Assembly (NCBI RefSeq): GCF_937863595.1
Contig: NZ_CALMGQ010000013.1
Span: forward strand, 1 to 39,501
DNA from: an uncultured Cytophaga sp.
GTDB lineage: Bacteria > Bacteroidota > Bacteroidia > Cytophagales > Cytophagaceae
Length of the DNA stretch: 39,501 nucleotides
Reading direction: 5' to 3'
Within the stretch, counting starts at the first letter, position 1. Each line of letters opens with the position of its first letter. A program made the position numbers and the translations under genes. The notes beneath the pieces were generated by a model. It was not told the DNA's origin, did not search any database, and worked only from the letters and a program-made list of their open reading frames with translations. Positions 17,730-26,152 of the stretch are shown in pieces.

Positions 17730-18626
17730 ATGGAAGAAGAAATTAGAAAATTGTTAACCAATACAGCAATCATTAAACTAGGTATTATAATAATAGGGTT
17801 AATTGCAATTTGGCTTATTCGAAAACTTGTTCAGAATAAAATATTCTCAAAGATTAAAGACAACGACAAACATTATAAAGCCAAAAAATTAAGTAGTTTT
17901 TTAGGGTATTTTTTAAGCCTGATATTATTGGTATTAGTCTTTAGTGATAAACTTGGAGGTGTTACGGTTGCATTGGGTGTTGCAGGCGCAGGAATTGCAT
18001 TCGCATTGCAAGAAGTAATCGCATCTTTTGCTGGCTGGTTGGCAATTATGTTTGGTAACTTTTATAAAACGGGCGACCGTGTACAGCTGGGTGGAATCAA
18101 AGGCGATGTTATGGATATTGGAGTGTTGAGAACAACCATTATGGAAACAGGACAGTGGGTTGATGGTGATTTATACAATGGACGTATTGTACTTATTGCG
18201 AATAGCTTTGTTTTTAAAGAACCTGTATTTAATTATTCAGGTGATTTTCCATTTCTATGGGATGAAATTAAAATTCCTATTCAATATGGAAGTAATTATG
18301 AAAAAGCGACAACTATATTTGAAGAAGTAGGAAAGGAGATAGCGGGAGATTTAAGCATTCAATCCAAAGAAGAATGGTCGCATTTACAAAACAAATATCG
18401 ATTAGAAGAAGCACAAACGGAACCTATGGTGTCTTTAATCGCAAATGACAATTGGGTTGAATATACCTTGCGTTTTGTGGTTGGATATAAAAAAAGAAGA
18501 GCTACAAAAACAGCATTGTTTACTCAAATACTTAAGCGGATTGAAGCTACAAATGGCGAGGTAAAGTTCGCATCTGCAACCTTTCAATTGGTCGATCCGC
18601 CTGATTTTAAAGTTAAAATCAATTGA
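17730..18626 (+). CDS. MscS-family mechanosensitive ion channel protein
   Basis: 298 residues. Transmembrane helices lie at about 10-32 and 50-72. Then comes the pore helix and first part of the MscS domain, with small-residue-rich ALGVAGAGIAFALQEVIASF and the linker YKTGDRVQLGGIKGDVMDIG. The C-terminal half (about 150-298) is the cytoplasmic beta and alpha/beta vestibule. By family it opens when membrane tension rises and releases solutes. The ATG at 17730 is preferred to the TTG one codon earlier. Monocistronic. Confidence 0.9.
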   Translation: MEEEIRKLLTNTAIIKLGIIIIGLIAIWLIRKLVQNKIFSKIKDNDKHYKAKKLSSFLGYFLSLILLVLVFSDKLGGVTVALGVAGAGIAFALQEVIASFAGWLAIMFGNFYKTGDRVQLGGIKGDVMDIGVLRTTIMETGQWVDGDLYNGRIVLIANSFVFKEPVFNYSGDFPFLWDEIKIPIQYGSNYEKATTIFEEVGKEIAGDLSIQSKEEWSHLQNKYRLEEAQTEPMVSLIANDNWVEYTLRFVVGYKKRRATKTALFTQILKRIEATNGEVKFASATFQLVDPPDFKVKIN

Positions 18627-18806
18627 AAAGAGGATTCAGCTTTTGATTGTATTCTTTGCTCGCAATAAATAGTATTAGAGCAAATAATAGCAATACGTAA
18701 ATCTGCTTGTTTTCTTATTTCGTATATGTACGATCAATTGTGATGAAAAACGGCAGAATAGCCATAAAACCGTTGCAATTCGCCCTACATACTCGTAACT
18801 TGCACT

Positions 18807-19841
18807 ATGGCTTATCAAAATGATTTAATATTACGTGCTGCTCGTGGTGAGTACACAGAACGCACTCCTGTTTGGCTTATGCGACAAGCAGGCCGTATTT
18901 TACCAGAATATCGTGCAATTAGAGAAAAATTAAGTGGTTTTATTGAATTGTGTACAACGCCTGCCTTAGCCGCTGAAGTGACGATTCAACCCGTAGATAT
19001 TTTAGGAGTAGATGCCGCTATTATATTTTCAGATATATTGGTTATTCCTGAAGCAATGGGTTTGCCCTATGAAATGATTGAAAGCAAAGGGCCTTTTTTT
19101 CCAAAGGTAATTACGTGTGCTGCTGATATTGAAAAATTATTGGCTACAGACGCTGCAGATAATTTGCAGTATGTATATGATGCGATTGATATATCTGTGA
19201 AACAGTTGAATGGTCGTGTTCCATTGATTGGTTTTGCTGGTGCACCTTTTACAATTCTTGCCTATATGATTGAAGGGCAAGGTTCCAAAACGTTTTCTAA
19301 AGCACGACGCTTTTTATATACCGAACCTGCGTTAGCACATCGTTTGTTAGAAAAAATCACCTTAGCAACCATCGAGTATTTAAAACGACAAGTTAAGGCG
19401 GGAGCAGCCATGTACCAAGTATTTGATTCTTGGGCAGGGGTTTTACCTCCAGATCAATACAGAGAGTTCTCCTTGAAATACATCAAACAAATTTGCGAAG
19501 CAGTTCCACAAGTGCCCCGTACTGTATTTTCTAAAGGCGCATTCTTTGTACGAGAAGACTTTAATAACTTCCCTTGTGAAACTGTAGGCTTGGATTGGAA
19601 TATGGATATTGCTGAATCAAGAAGAATTATTGGTGCGAATAAAACGCTTCAAGGCAATATGGATCCCTGCGCTTTGTATTTATCCGAAGATGAAATCAGA
19701 GTAAAAACAAAACAAATGTTAGCAGAATTTGGAACGGGCAGACACATTGCAAATCTTGGACATGGCGTATACCCAGATACCGATAAAACGAAAGTGAAAT
19801 GTTTTATAGATGCTGTAAAAGAATTTAGCGTTAAAGCATAA
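18807..19841 (+). CDS. hemE: Uroporphyrinogen decarboxylase
   Basis: 344 residues, normal length. It converts uroporphyrinogen III to coproporphyrinogen III in the cytoplasm, a step in heme synthesis. The signature [12 protein letters not shown] is at about residues 19-30, with the substrate-binding arginines R26 and R30. [14 protein letters not shown] carries the catalytic Asp near residue 76, followed by [16 protein letters not shown]. The C-terminus contains LQGNMDP and [11 protein letters not shown]. It is followed after 6 bp by the CPBP gene and then the EamA gene, suggesting one transcript, although the functions appear unrelated. Confidence 0.96.
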   Translation: MAYQNDLILRAARGEYTERTPVWLMRQAGRILPEYRAIREKLSGFIELCTTPALAAEVTIQPVDILGVDAAIIFSDILVIPEAMGLPYEMIESKGPFFPKVITCAADIEKLLATDAADNLQYVYDAIDISVKQLNGRVPLIGFAGAPFTILAYMIEGQGSKTFSKARRFLYTEPALAHRLLEKITLATIEYLKRQVKAGAAMYQVFDSWAGVLPPDQYREFSLKYIKQICEAVPQVPRTVFSKGAFFVREDFNNFPCETVGLDWNMDIAESRRIIGANKTLQGNMDPCALYLSEDEIRVKTKQMLAEFGTGRHIANLGHGVYPDTDKTKVKCFIDAVKEFSVKA

Positions 19842-19847
19842 TTTTTA

Positions 19848-20795
19848 ATGAAAAAAATAATTACCCTTTTATCGAATTATATTCGGTATGAGTTGAAAGC
19901 AACATATTTAATAAATTTGTTGCTTTTTTTAATTCCCATTACAGCACTAAATTACTATTTCAATTTTGAAAGTGGTATTTTAAAAACATGTAACAAAGAA
20001 TGGTATTTTTTCATTCTTTGTTTTTTTTATTACGCAATCCCTTTGTTCTATGCAGTTCTAGTTTATGCAATTCAGTTTAACAAGAAAGAATTGTTTAAAA
20101 ATAAACGATTTCTATTTTTAATATGTTTCTTTCCCGCTATCATGGCCTTTGATGAAGCATTTCATTGGCATCATGAACTAGCAAATGGGATTCAGGACGA
20201 AATATTAAAATACTATATTAAAAAAGTATTGAATCAAAGTGTACGTTTTGTTACCTATTTTCTTCCCATTCTTTTGTATTATATTTTTTTAGAAAAAGAA
20301 AACAACAATTTTTATGGCTTGGCTTTTAAAAAATCAGATCTTAAACCCTATCTATTTATGTTGTTCGGAATAATGATGCCTTTAATTGTTTTGGTATCAT
20401 TCACCGATGATTTCCAATCGGCATATCCCGTTTATAATATGTCTCAATTCAAAGAGCAATTACCTGGAACCCATTTTCAACAAGTAGCATTATATGAAAG
20501 TATGTATTTGTTCGATTTTATAAATATCGAATTACTATTTAGAGGAATTATGATACATGCACTTTATAAATATATGGGTATTGAATGTGTATTGGCTGTA
20601 GCCACTGTGTATTGTACCTTTCATTTTGGTAAACCTGTTATTGAAACAGCGAGCTCATTTTTTGGGGGAACCATATTAGGAATATTATCACTACGAACCA
20701 ATTCATTAATGGGAGGGATTATTGTACATGCTGGTATTGCATTGATGATGGAGTTGGCTAGTTTTGCACACCAATTACATTTCTTTGGTTTATGA
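19848..20795 (+). CDS. CPBP-family intramembrane protein (protease-like, variant motif)
   Basis: 315 residues with about 8 hydrophobic helices. The C-terminal half matches the CPBP/CAAX prenyl-protease-like family: NIELLFRGIM (E228, R232), CTFHFGKP with H259, and IVHAGIALM with H294. The usual first motif is EExxxR; here the first Glu is Ile (I227), so catalytic capacity is uncertain, though the second Glu, Arg and both histidines remain. By family these are membrane glutamic-type proteases or scaffold proteins. It starts 6 bp after hemE and overlaps the next gene by 4 bp (ATGA). Confidence 0.8.
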   Translation: MKKIITLLSNYIRYELKATYLINLLLFLIPITALNYYFNFESGILKTCNKEWYFFILCFFYYAIPLFYAVLVYAIQFNKKELFKNKRFLFLICFFPAIMAFDEAFHWHHELANGIQDEILKYYIKKVLNQSVRFVTYFLPILLYYIFLEKENNNFYGLAFKKSDLKPYLFMLFGIMMPLIVLVSFTDDFQSAYPVYNMSQFKEQLPGTHFQQVALYESMYLFDFINIELLFRGIMIHALYKYMGIECVLAVATVYCTFHFGKPVIETASSFFGGTILGILSLRTNSLMGGIIVHAGIALMMELASFAHQLHFFGL

Positions 20796-21649
20796 AACAT
20801 GAAAATATCTACGCATATGGAGCAGCGTGTTTGTCTGTAGTTATTTGGGCAGGTTGGATTATACTATCTCGACTTGGTGTACAAACAGCATTAACACCCT
20901 ACGATATAACACTATTGCGATTTGGCACTGCTGCACTTATAACCCTTCCATTTAGTTTAACATACAATTGGAAAACGGTGAAGTGGAATCAAGTATTGTT
21001 AATAGCGTTAGGTTGTGGTTTTCCATATACCATGCTTTCATTTTTTGGTTTAAAAACGATTAAGGCTGCGAATGCAGGAGTTTTGGTAAATGGAATGTTG
21101 CCTGTACTTGGCTTACTATTTACATACTTTTGGTTTAAAGGGAAAATCAGTGCATTAAAATACCTTTCTGTTATACTTTTATTGCTTGCAAATTTTTGCA
21201 TGATGAATCTTTTTTCGAATAATGCCGAATTTAATGGACTTGGTGTAGCCTTTATGCTTTGTGCTGCCTGTGTATTTTCTACGTATATGGCTGCAATAAA
21301 ACGTTGGGGCTATAGTATGAAAGATGTTGTATCCTTTGTTCCCATTATAAATGCAATTTTATTTATTCCAATTTGGTTGTCTACATCCTCACAAATTGTA
21401 CATGCTCCTTTATCAGATGTATTGCTTCAAGTAATTTATCAAGGAATTATTGTAAGTATCGGAGCTCTGTTGTTAATTACCTATGCAGTTCAACGGTTGG
21501 GCTCCGAAACGATGGCAGTCTTTTTATCTTACGTTCCCGTAGTAACGGCATTGTTAGCCTTTTTAATTCTAAAGGAAGCATTATCTTTACAAGAATTAAT
21601 AGGTATTGTTTTGTGTACAATTGGTTTGTATGTGTATACGAAAGGGTGA
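20792..21649 (+). CDS. EamA/DMT-superfamily transporter
   Basis: 285 residues, about 10 transmembrane helices in two EamA repeats of five. The repeats carry typical stretches: LRFGTAALITLPFSL and FGLKTIKAANAGVLVNGMLP in the first, GSETMAVFLSYVPVVTALLA and LQELIGIVLCTIGLYVYTKG in the second. By family it exports small metabolites such as amino acids; the substrate is unknown. Its ATG overlaps the stop of the CPBP gene, so translation is coupled. Confidence 0.88.
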   Translation: MKHENIYAYGAACLSVVIWAGWIILSRLGVQTALTPYDITLLRFGTAALITLPFSLTYNWKTVKWNQVLLIALGCGFPYTMLSFFGLKTIKAANAGVLVNGMLPVLGLLFTYFWFKGKISALKYLSVILLLLANFCMMNLFSNNAEFNGLGVAFMLCAACVFSTYMAAIKRWGYSMKDVVSFVPIINAILFIPIWLSTSSQIVHAPLSDVLLQVIYQGIIVSIGALLLITYAVQRLGSETMAVFLSYVPVVTALLAFLILKEALSLQELIGIVLCTIGLYVYTKG

Positions 21650-21764
21650 TACTAATTATGAATTATCAACTTTCTGCCTAGTCGTCTCTTTTGAACAATC
21701 ACCTGCTACAATCAATCTTGAATTATAAATTCTTAACGAATAAAGATTTGAAAAAAATAAAAGT

Positions 21765-22106
21765 ATGAATAAGAAACGAGCACTACGTGATGAAGAGAAA
21801 ATAATTATTCAATTTCTGTTGTCAAAATTAAATGTAACGGATAATGCATATAATATCTCCGATAGCGTTGAAGAGTATGAAGGGAGTCATATGGGAAGCA
21901 TTAATTTAAATAATCCCAATGCCGATTTGTTCGACAGAGATCTAATTCAGGCAGAATATACAGATGCAGATAAAATCCCTGTAGTACTTTCGCTCACAGT
22001 TGATAAAAATAACCAGTTGTTAGATTTAGATTTTTGGAAGTCGGACTTTTCTAGATTAGTCCAGTATCCGAAGCCTGAAGAGTTGACGTTTGGGGAGGAA
22101 GTATAA
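21765..22106 (+). CDS. DUF6984-like small protein
   Basis: 113 residues, soluble and acidic. The layout fits my recollection of DUF6984: an N-terminal R-L-x-x-x-E-x-x-I helix (RALRDEEKIIIQFLL), a central HMGSINL turn and a C-terminal strand pair VVLSLTVDKNNQLLDLDFWK ending in DFSRLVQYP. The assignment to that family is tentative. Function unknown; such small proteins are often found as lone genes or near toxin-immunity loci, but no toxin is present here. It ends just before a bidirectional terminator. Confidence 0.6.
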   Translation: MNKKRALRDEEKIIIQFLLSKLNVTDNAYNISDSVEEYEGSHMGSINLNNPNADLFDRDLIQAEYTDADKIPVVLSLTVDKNNQLLDLDFWKSDFSRLVQYPKPEELTFGEEV

Positions 22107-22107
22107 A

Positions 22108-22221
22108 GTATGGAGTACAGTGTACGGAGTACAAAAATGTTCCAGTCAAAGACTGGGACATTTTTGTAATTTAAAACACAACTTGATTTCTTTGTACTCA
22201 GTACTTCATACTCTGTACTTT
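22108..22221. repeat. Intergenic inverted GTACT-word element with terminator
   Basis: The left arm (22108-22132) reads GTATGGAGTACAGTGTACGG and on. The right arm (22191-22221) carries TTTGTACTCAGTACTTCATA and GTACTTTA, the reverse-complement style. The terminator lies between. The right arm shares the TTTGTACTCAGTACT-type words with elements A and B. Its right end overlaps the first bases of the cellulase stop region. Confidence 0.5.
22130..22168. terminator. Bidirectional terminator between convergent genes
   Basis: An 18-bp stem (22130-22147 / 22151-22168) with one G-T pair and a 3-nt AAA loop. The core is CCAGTC/GACTGG, with A-runs and T-runs at the outside. It serves both the DUF6984-like gene and the cellulase gene. 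Confidence 0.88.
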
Positions 22222-24400
22222 ATTGCATTTTTACCAATCGATCTGTAAACAACATTCCATCTTGGCTTACTTTGATTACATATACACCATTTGGTAATTC
22301 TGCAATTGAAAAGGATGTAGCGTTGGATAGGTTTTTTGTAAGTACATTATTTCCTAATACAGAATAAAACTCAATCTTGATATCATTGTTGCTTGCCACA
22401 GAAGCAGGTACGGTGATGGTTACTCGATCTTGTGTTGGATTTGGCATAATGGATATAGCTACCGACGCTTGTGCAGTATTTGTACTTGTTGGCACGTTGG
22501 TTCCGTTTGTTACAAATTTTGATAACAATCGTATATAAGCAGTTTGATACCCCAGACTTGTCTCTGTTATTTGCCAAGAATTTAATGGCCAACTTGTATT
22601 GAAATCTTTATATGATTTTTGTTGAGGTTGACCTTTGGGTGGGCTTGGTGCTGCTGATCCACAAAGTGTGTTGGGGGTAGCAGATTTGCAATTGTCATCC
22701 CAATCATAACTGTTATTTGCTCCTCCCATTAAAAATCCTGGTGGTGGGCCGTAGGTTGAAGTACCAACACGATCCCATTTTGCACTACCATCACAAAACC
22801 ATGTATGGTACATTTCATTTGCACTTTTCTCTGCACCGTAGCTACCCATGTTTGTTAGGTATACGAGCTGTAGTGGATTTACACCATGAATGTAGTGTAA
22901 ATATTCTTCAGAAGCATTTAAATAAAATTCGTTGTTACCTACATCAATATCATTTGCTTGAAGTTCCCATAATAAATTTCCATATAGAGATTTGTATTGG
23001 TTCGAACCCCAATTATAATCTTTTATAAAAGATCTATACGGATCGGTTTCACTAGTTAACGCAGCTGCAAAATCACCTGTAGTATTAACTGCATTTTTTG
23101 TTGTTGTTCGGATCTTATTTGCAATCGTTGCATCAATACCAGCTAAAGATAAGTAATGCAACAACAGACTCTGTGATTCTAAAAAATATTGACTCACATA
23201 ATTAGTCCAAGCTACCAAAGGCATATCTCCATAATTGGTTTCAAAATATGTGAGGTACTTTGCTTGTCCAGTTAATTCATATAGATAAAGTGCCGCTCCT
23301 AATTTAGATGTTTTTCTGCCTAAGTCATCTGTTTCTTGATTACCTGCTGCAACACCTAGAGTATTATCATCTTTTGAATTATTATTGAATACTATACTTG
23401 GATTTGCATCTGCCCAATCCCAAGCAGCAATTGCCTTCGTTTGTAAATTGCTAGCATAGGTGCCAAATTTAATAGCACTGTAATTTTTATATACTTTTGA
23501 TGCGAAAGCAAACGCTTCAGCACATTTCAAGGTGGCGTTTGTTGTTGCTGGTCCGTACTTACTTTGTCCAGTTGCAGCAGATGGAGGGCTGCCACCATCA
23601 GAACTTAACACTGACAAACACGATCCATTGCTTTGTTGCATGCGTAGCAAGTGATCAATTCCCCACTGCACTTCATCTAAAATATCGGGTACGCCATTGC
23701 CAGATTCCGGTAAATTAAAATCATCCGTAAATACAGTTGGGTTTTCTTGATATGCTGTCAATAATGTAATCACATAGCTTGCTGTCCATGCGGTGTACTT
23801 ATTTAAGTCACCAGCATCGTACCAGCCACCGTGTAAATCTTTCTCTGTTCCCGCGGTTAAGTTGCTATATAATCGAGCATTTTTATCTTGCAAAGGTTTG
23901 ATGTGACTAGCTGCATCTGTCCAGCCATTACCTGCGTAAGGAGCTACTTTAGCGAAGCTGGAGCGTTGGTAGTATAACATACGCATGGCTGCTTTTAAAA
24001 CACTTTTGTATACCGTATCTGCAATTACAAATTCCGCAGAACGTGCAGCTAAGGTTCCATCCTTTACATAATATCTACCTGGTGTAGTGTAACTTGAAAA
24101 GTCGAACCACCATGCTTTATCACCTGAACTCACATCTGTAGCGCCACTTTTCCATGCTGTAATTACAGCAGAAAATACCGGCTGATTGTTATCCGCATTT
24201 ATAAGTTTGTATGTTGTGCTTGGTGTAAACGACGAAGCAGCATCGAATCCTGTCTGAGGATCTCGAATTACGGCTACTTTGTTTGCATTGGGAGTGTATC
24301 CAAATTGGTCCACAACAATGTAGGCACTAAACGTTTGGGAAAAAGATGCGAACCCTATAAAGATCGCAGAGATTACCAAGGAGATTTTTGTTACTTTCAT
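22220..24400 (-). CDS. Secreted GH9 cellulase with T9SS type-A sorting domain
   Basis: 726 residues from the ATG at 24400 (MKVTKISLVI); the frame runs 10 codons further up, but the signal peptide starts at this Met and ends near FASFSQT. Domains: an N-terminal Ig-like cellulase domain (about 24-130, VVDQFGYTPNANKVAVI); the GH9 (alpha/alpha)6 barrel (about 130-625) with GGWYDAGD carrying the catalytic aspartates (about D195 and D198) and SWQITETSLGYQ with the likely acid Glu (about E613); and a C-terminal type-A T9SS signal (about 640-726; IMPNPTQDRVTI, LPNGVYVIKVSQ). By family it cleaves beta-1,4-glucan. Export would be Sec then T9SS to the surface. It lies 206 bp after the PorP-like gene on the same strand. 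Confidence 0.94.
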   Translation of the reverse strand: MKVTKISLVISAIFIGFASFSQTFSAYIVVDQFGYTPNANKVAVIRDPQTGFDAASSFTPSTTYKLINADNNQPVFSAVITAWKSGATDVSSGDKAWWFDFSSYTTPGRYYVKDGTLAARSAEFVIADTVYKSVLKAAMRMLYYQRSSFAKVAPYAGNGWTDAASHIKPLQDKNARLYSNLTAGTEKDLHGGWYDAGDLNKYTAWTASYVITLLTAYQENPTVFTDDFNLPESGNGVPDILDEVQWGIDHLLRMQQSNGSCLSVLSSDGGSPPSAATGQSKYGPATTNATLKCAEAFAFASKVYKNYSAIKFGTYASNLQTKAIAAWDWADANPSIVFNNNSKDDNTLGVAAGNQETDDLGRKTSKLGAALYLYELTGQAKYLTYFETNYGDMPLVAWTNYVSQYFLESQSLLLHYLSLAGIDATIANKIRTTTKNAVNTTGDFAAALTSETDPYRSFIKDYNWGSNQYKSLYGNLLWELQANDIDVGNNEFYLNASEEYLHYIHGVNPLQLVYLTNMGSYGAEKSANEMYHTWFCDGSAKWDRVGTSTYGPPPGFLMGGANNSYDWDDNCKSATPNTLCGSAAPSPPKGQPQQKSYKDFNTSWPLNSWQITETSLGYQTAYIRLLSKFVTNGTNVPTSTNTAQASVAISIMPNPTQDRVTITVPASVASNNDIKIEFYSVLGNNVLTKNLSNATSFSIAELPNGVYVIKVSQDGMLFTDRLVKMQ

Positions 24401-24606
24401 TCGAGCGTTTATTTTTTGGAAGTATTGCAAATGCTTTTTTATTTAATACGCATATTAATACTAATTGGATTTTAATTGATATTAATGTGATAAAAATATG
24501 TGTTTATCCATTCGAAAATCAAATAAATGGAATGTGTATTCAATGATTGGTATTTTTAGTATAGGAAAAAAAGAGATGATGTACTCCATTCTGAAGGAAC
24601 AGAATT

Positions 24607-25485
24607 TCAATAAAATGTATACCCGCCATTAAGTTCAACAGAATCAGTCCAGGCAGGAAGTTTTGTAAAAAAGGGAGTATTGTAAACGAAGGATATAAAA
24701 ATACGTTCCGTTCCAATATGAATATTTGTTGTTACAATAAAGCTTAAACTTTTATTGTATTTATAAGAACTACCAATGGAAATAACATCTTTGTATTGCA
24801 ACATTCCAAAAAAAGATACATCGTCTGTATAGCTTGGTAAGTAGCGCCAAAGTGCTCCGCATTTAATACTTACAAAGGGAGAAACGGTAAATGTATTTTG
24901 AATGTAGCTGTTTATATAACGCTCATATTTTATGGGGGCGATAACTGGGTTAATCGTTGAATTCAATAGCTGATTGATAGAGATACCCGCTTCATTTTTT
25001 TTATGGTTCAGTGATACCCCTAAAGCTGCATCGGGTGCTAGAGAGTTTCCATTACCTGAAGAAGAAGGGGCTGTAAATGCTGTTTGCGCAAAACCAAATG
25101 CAATGCCAGAAGAAAGAAAAGTTTCTTTCCCTATTTTTATTTTATACGCATAGTTTGCGTAAGCTCTAGTGCGATGAATGTATGGACCATCTTTTTGATT
25201 GTAAAAATAAACACGTGCTATATGGTTTTTTGGTTTAGTATAATTTAAAACACGAGTAAAGGCTACATTAAAAGTTGCAATTTTATTGAGCGCACCAGTT
25301 CCTGTTTTATAAGCTACGTTGATATCCATTTTGGTGTCAAGCGGAACATAAGCTGGAGAAACCAAATACATGTTATTGAAATACGCTCCAAATTGATCTG
25401 GATAAACAGCAGTATTCTGCCCTAAAACAGGGATGTTTTGCAGAAAAAGGGCAAAAAGAATACAGTTGACGTAAAATAATTTCAT
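24607..25485 (-). CDS. PorP/SprF-family type IX secretion membrane protein
   Basis: 292 residues. Signal peptide at about 1-22 (ending IPVLGQN). The mature protein shows the family start: YFNNMYLVSPAYVPLD, then alternating beta-strands of an outer-membrane barrel of about 12-14 strands and a C-terminal aromatic residue. As known for the family, PorP/SprF proteins are needed for secretion or surface retention of proteins with type-B T9SS CTDs, and their genes often lie beside such substrates. That fits here: the divergent operon encodes two proteins with type-B CTD-like ends. The gene has its own -7 element about 20 bp from the ATG. Confidence 0.85.
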   Translation of the reverse strand: MKLFYVNCILFALFLQNIPVLGQNTAVYPDQFGAYFNNMYLVSPAYVPLDTKMDINVAYKTGTGALNKIATFNVAFTRVLNYTKPKNHIARVYFYNQKDGPYIHRTRAYANYAYKIKIGKETFLSSGIAFGFAQTAFTAPSSSGNGNSLAPDAALGVSLNHKKNEAGISINQLLNSTINPVIAPIKYERYINSYIQNTFTVSPFVSIKCGALWRYLPSYTDDVSFFGMLQYKDVISIGSSYKYNKSLSFIVTTNIHIGTERIFISFVYNTPFFTKLPAWTDSVELNGGYTFY

Positions 25486-25505
25486 TGATTGCTGTATAGA
25501 TGAAT

Positions 25506-25513
25506 CAAAAATA
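25506..25513 (-). promoter_or_regulatory. Putative -7 element for the PorP-like gene
   Basis: On the minus strand TATTTTTG (TAnnTTTG, exact) lies 20 bp before the ATG. The whole divergent space to the sigma gene is 85 bp, so the two promoters are close and may be co-regulated, perhaps by the sigma factor itself. No -33 element is clear. Confidence 0.5.
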
Positions 25514-25570
25514 TATTAATTTATTGAAATTTCGTTACTTATTTATTTTAACATGGTATTTTAAATTAGA

Positions 25571-26152
25571 GTGGGCAGTCAGAAAGAGAATAATATTGTT
25601 GCCTTAATTAAATTAGGGAAAGATAAGGAGGTTGTGCCGCTTTTATATAAAAAGGTATACCCCCTTGTTGAACGATTTATTATGAGGAATTCGGGAAATA
25701 AAGAAGATGCATCAGATATATTCCAAGACACGCTCTTACTTTTTTACAAACAGGTAATGCAAAATAAGTTTGATGAAAAGTATAAAGTTTTTGGCTACTT
25801 ATATAAAGTAAGTATCCATAAATGGATTAATCGAGCTAAAAGAGATCGGAAAATTTCATTTTCAGATAACATTGAATCTTTAGATATTCCTGTGTTTGAA
25901 GAATTTTCGGAAGAAGTAATTTCAAATCCAGATGAAAATATTATTAGGAAATTATTCAGTCCCATTGGTGAGAAATGTATTGAGCTATTAACGTTTACAA
26001 CCTATACAAGTCTATTATTAGAAGATATAATGTTACGCATGCAATTCGCATCTGTAAGTGCAGTAAAAATGCAATTGAAACGTTGTAAAGAAAAGTTACT
26101 AAAACAGATTGATGAAAATCCATCTTTAATAAATCAATTAAAAAGACAATGA
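25571..26152 (+). CDS. ECF-type RNA polymerase sigma factor
   Basis: 193 residues. Region 2 covers about 20-95: helix with VERFIMRNSGNKEDASDIFQ, core-binding-like FQDTLLLFYKQV, then FGYLYKVSIHKWINRAKRDR. Region 4 covers about 135-190: a helix-turn-helix LLEDIMLRMQFASVSAVKMQ followed by LKRCKEKLLKQI. The start is GTG at 25571; an in-frame stop (TAA at 25562-25564) lies just upstream, so only ATT at 25565 or GTG at 25571 can serve. It overlaps the next gene by 4 bp (ATGA), the usual arrangement with an anti-sigma gene. The region-4 recognition helix is somewhat degenerate, so the target promoter cannot be predicted. Confidence 0.88.
   Translation: MGSQKENNIVALIKLGKDKEVVPLLYKKVYPLVERFIMRNSGNKEDASDIFQDTLLLFYKQVMQNKFDEKYKVFGYLYKVSIHKWINRAKRDRKISFSDNIESLDIPVFEEFSEEVISNPDENIIRKLFSPIGEKCIELLTFTTYTSLLLEDIMLRMQFASVSAVKMQLKRCKEKLLKQIDENPSLINQLKRQ

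Noticed and set aside
22220..24400. Open frames within the cellulase gene on the opposite strand
   Set aside because: They lie across the reverse of a clear full-length coding region with motif support and lack their own promoters or homology.
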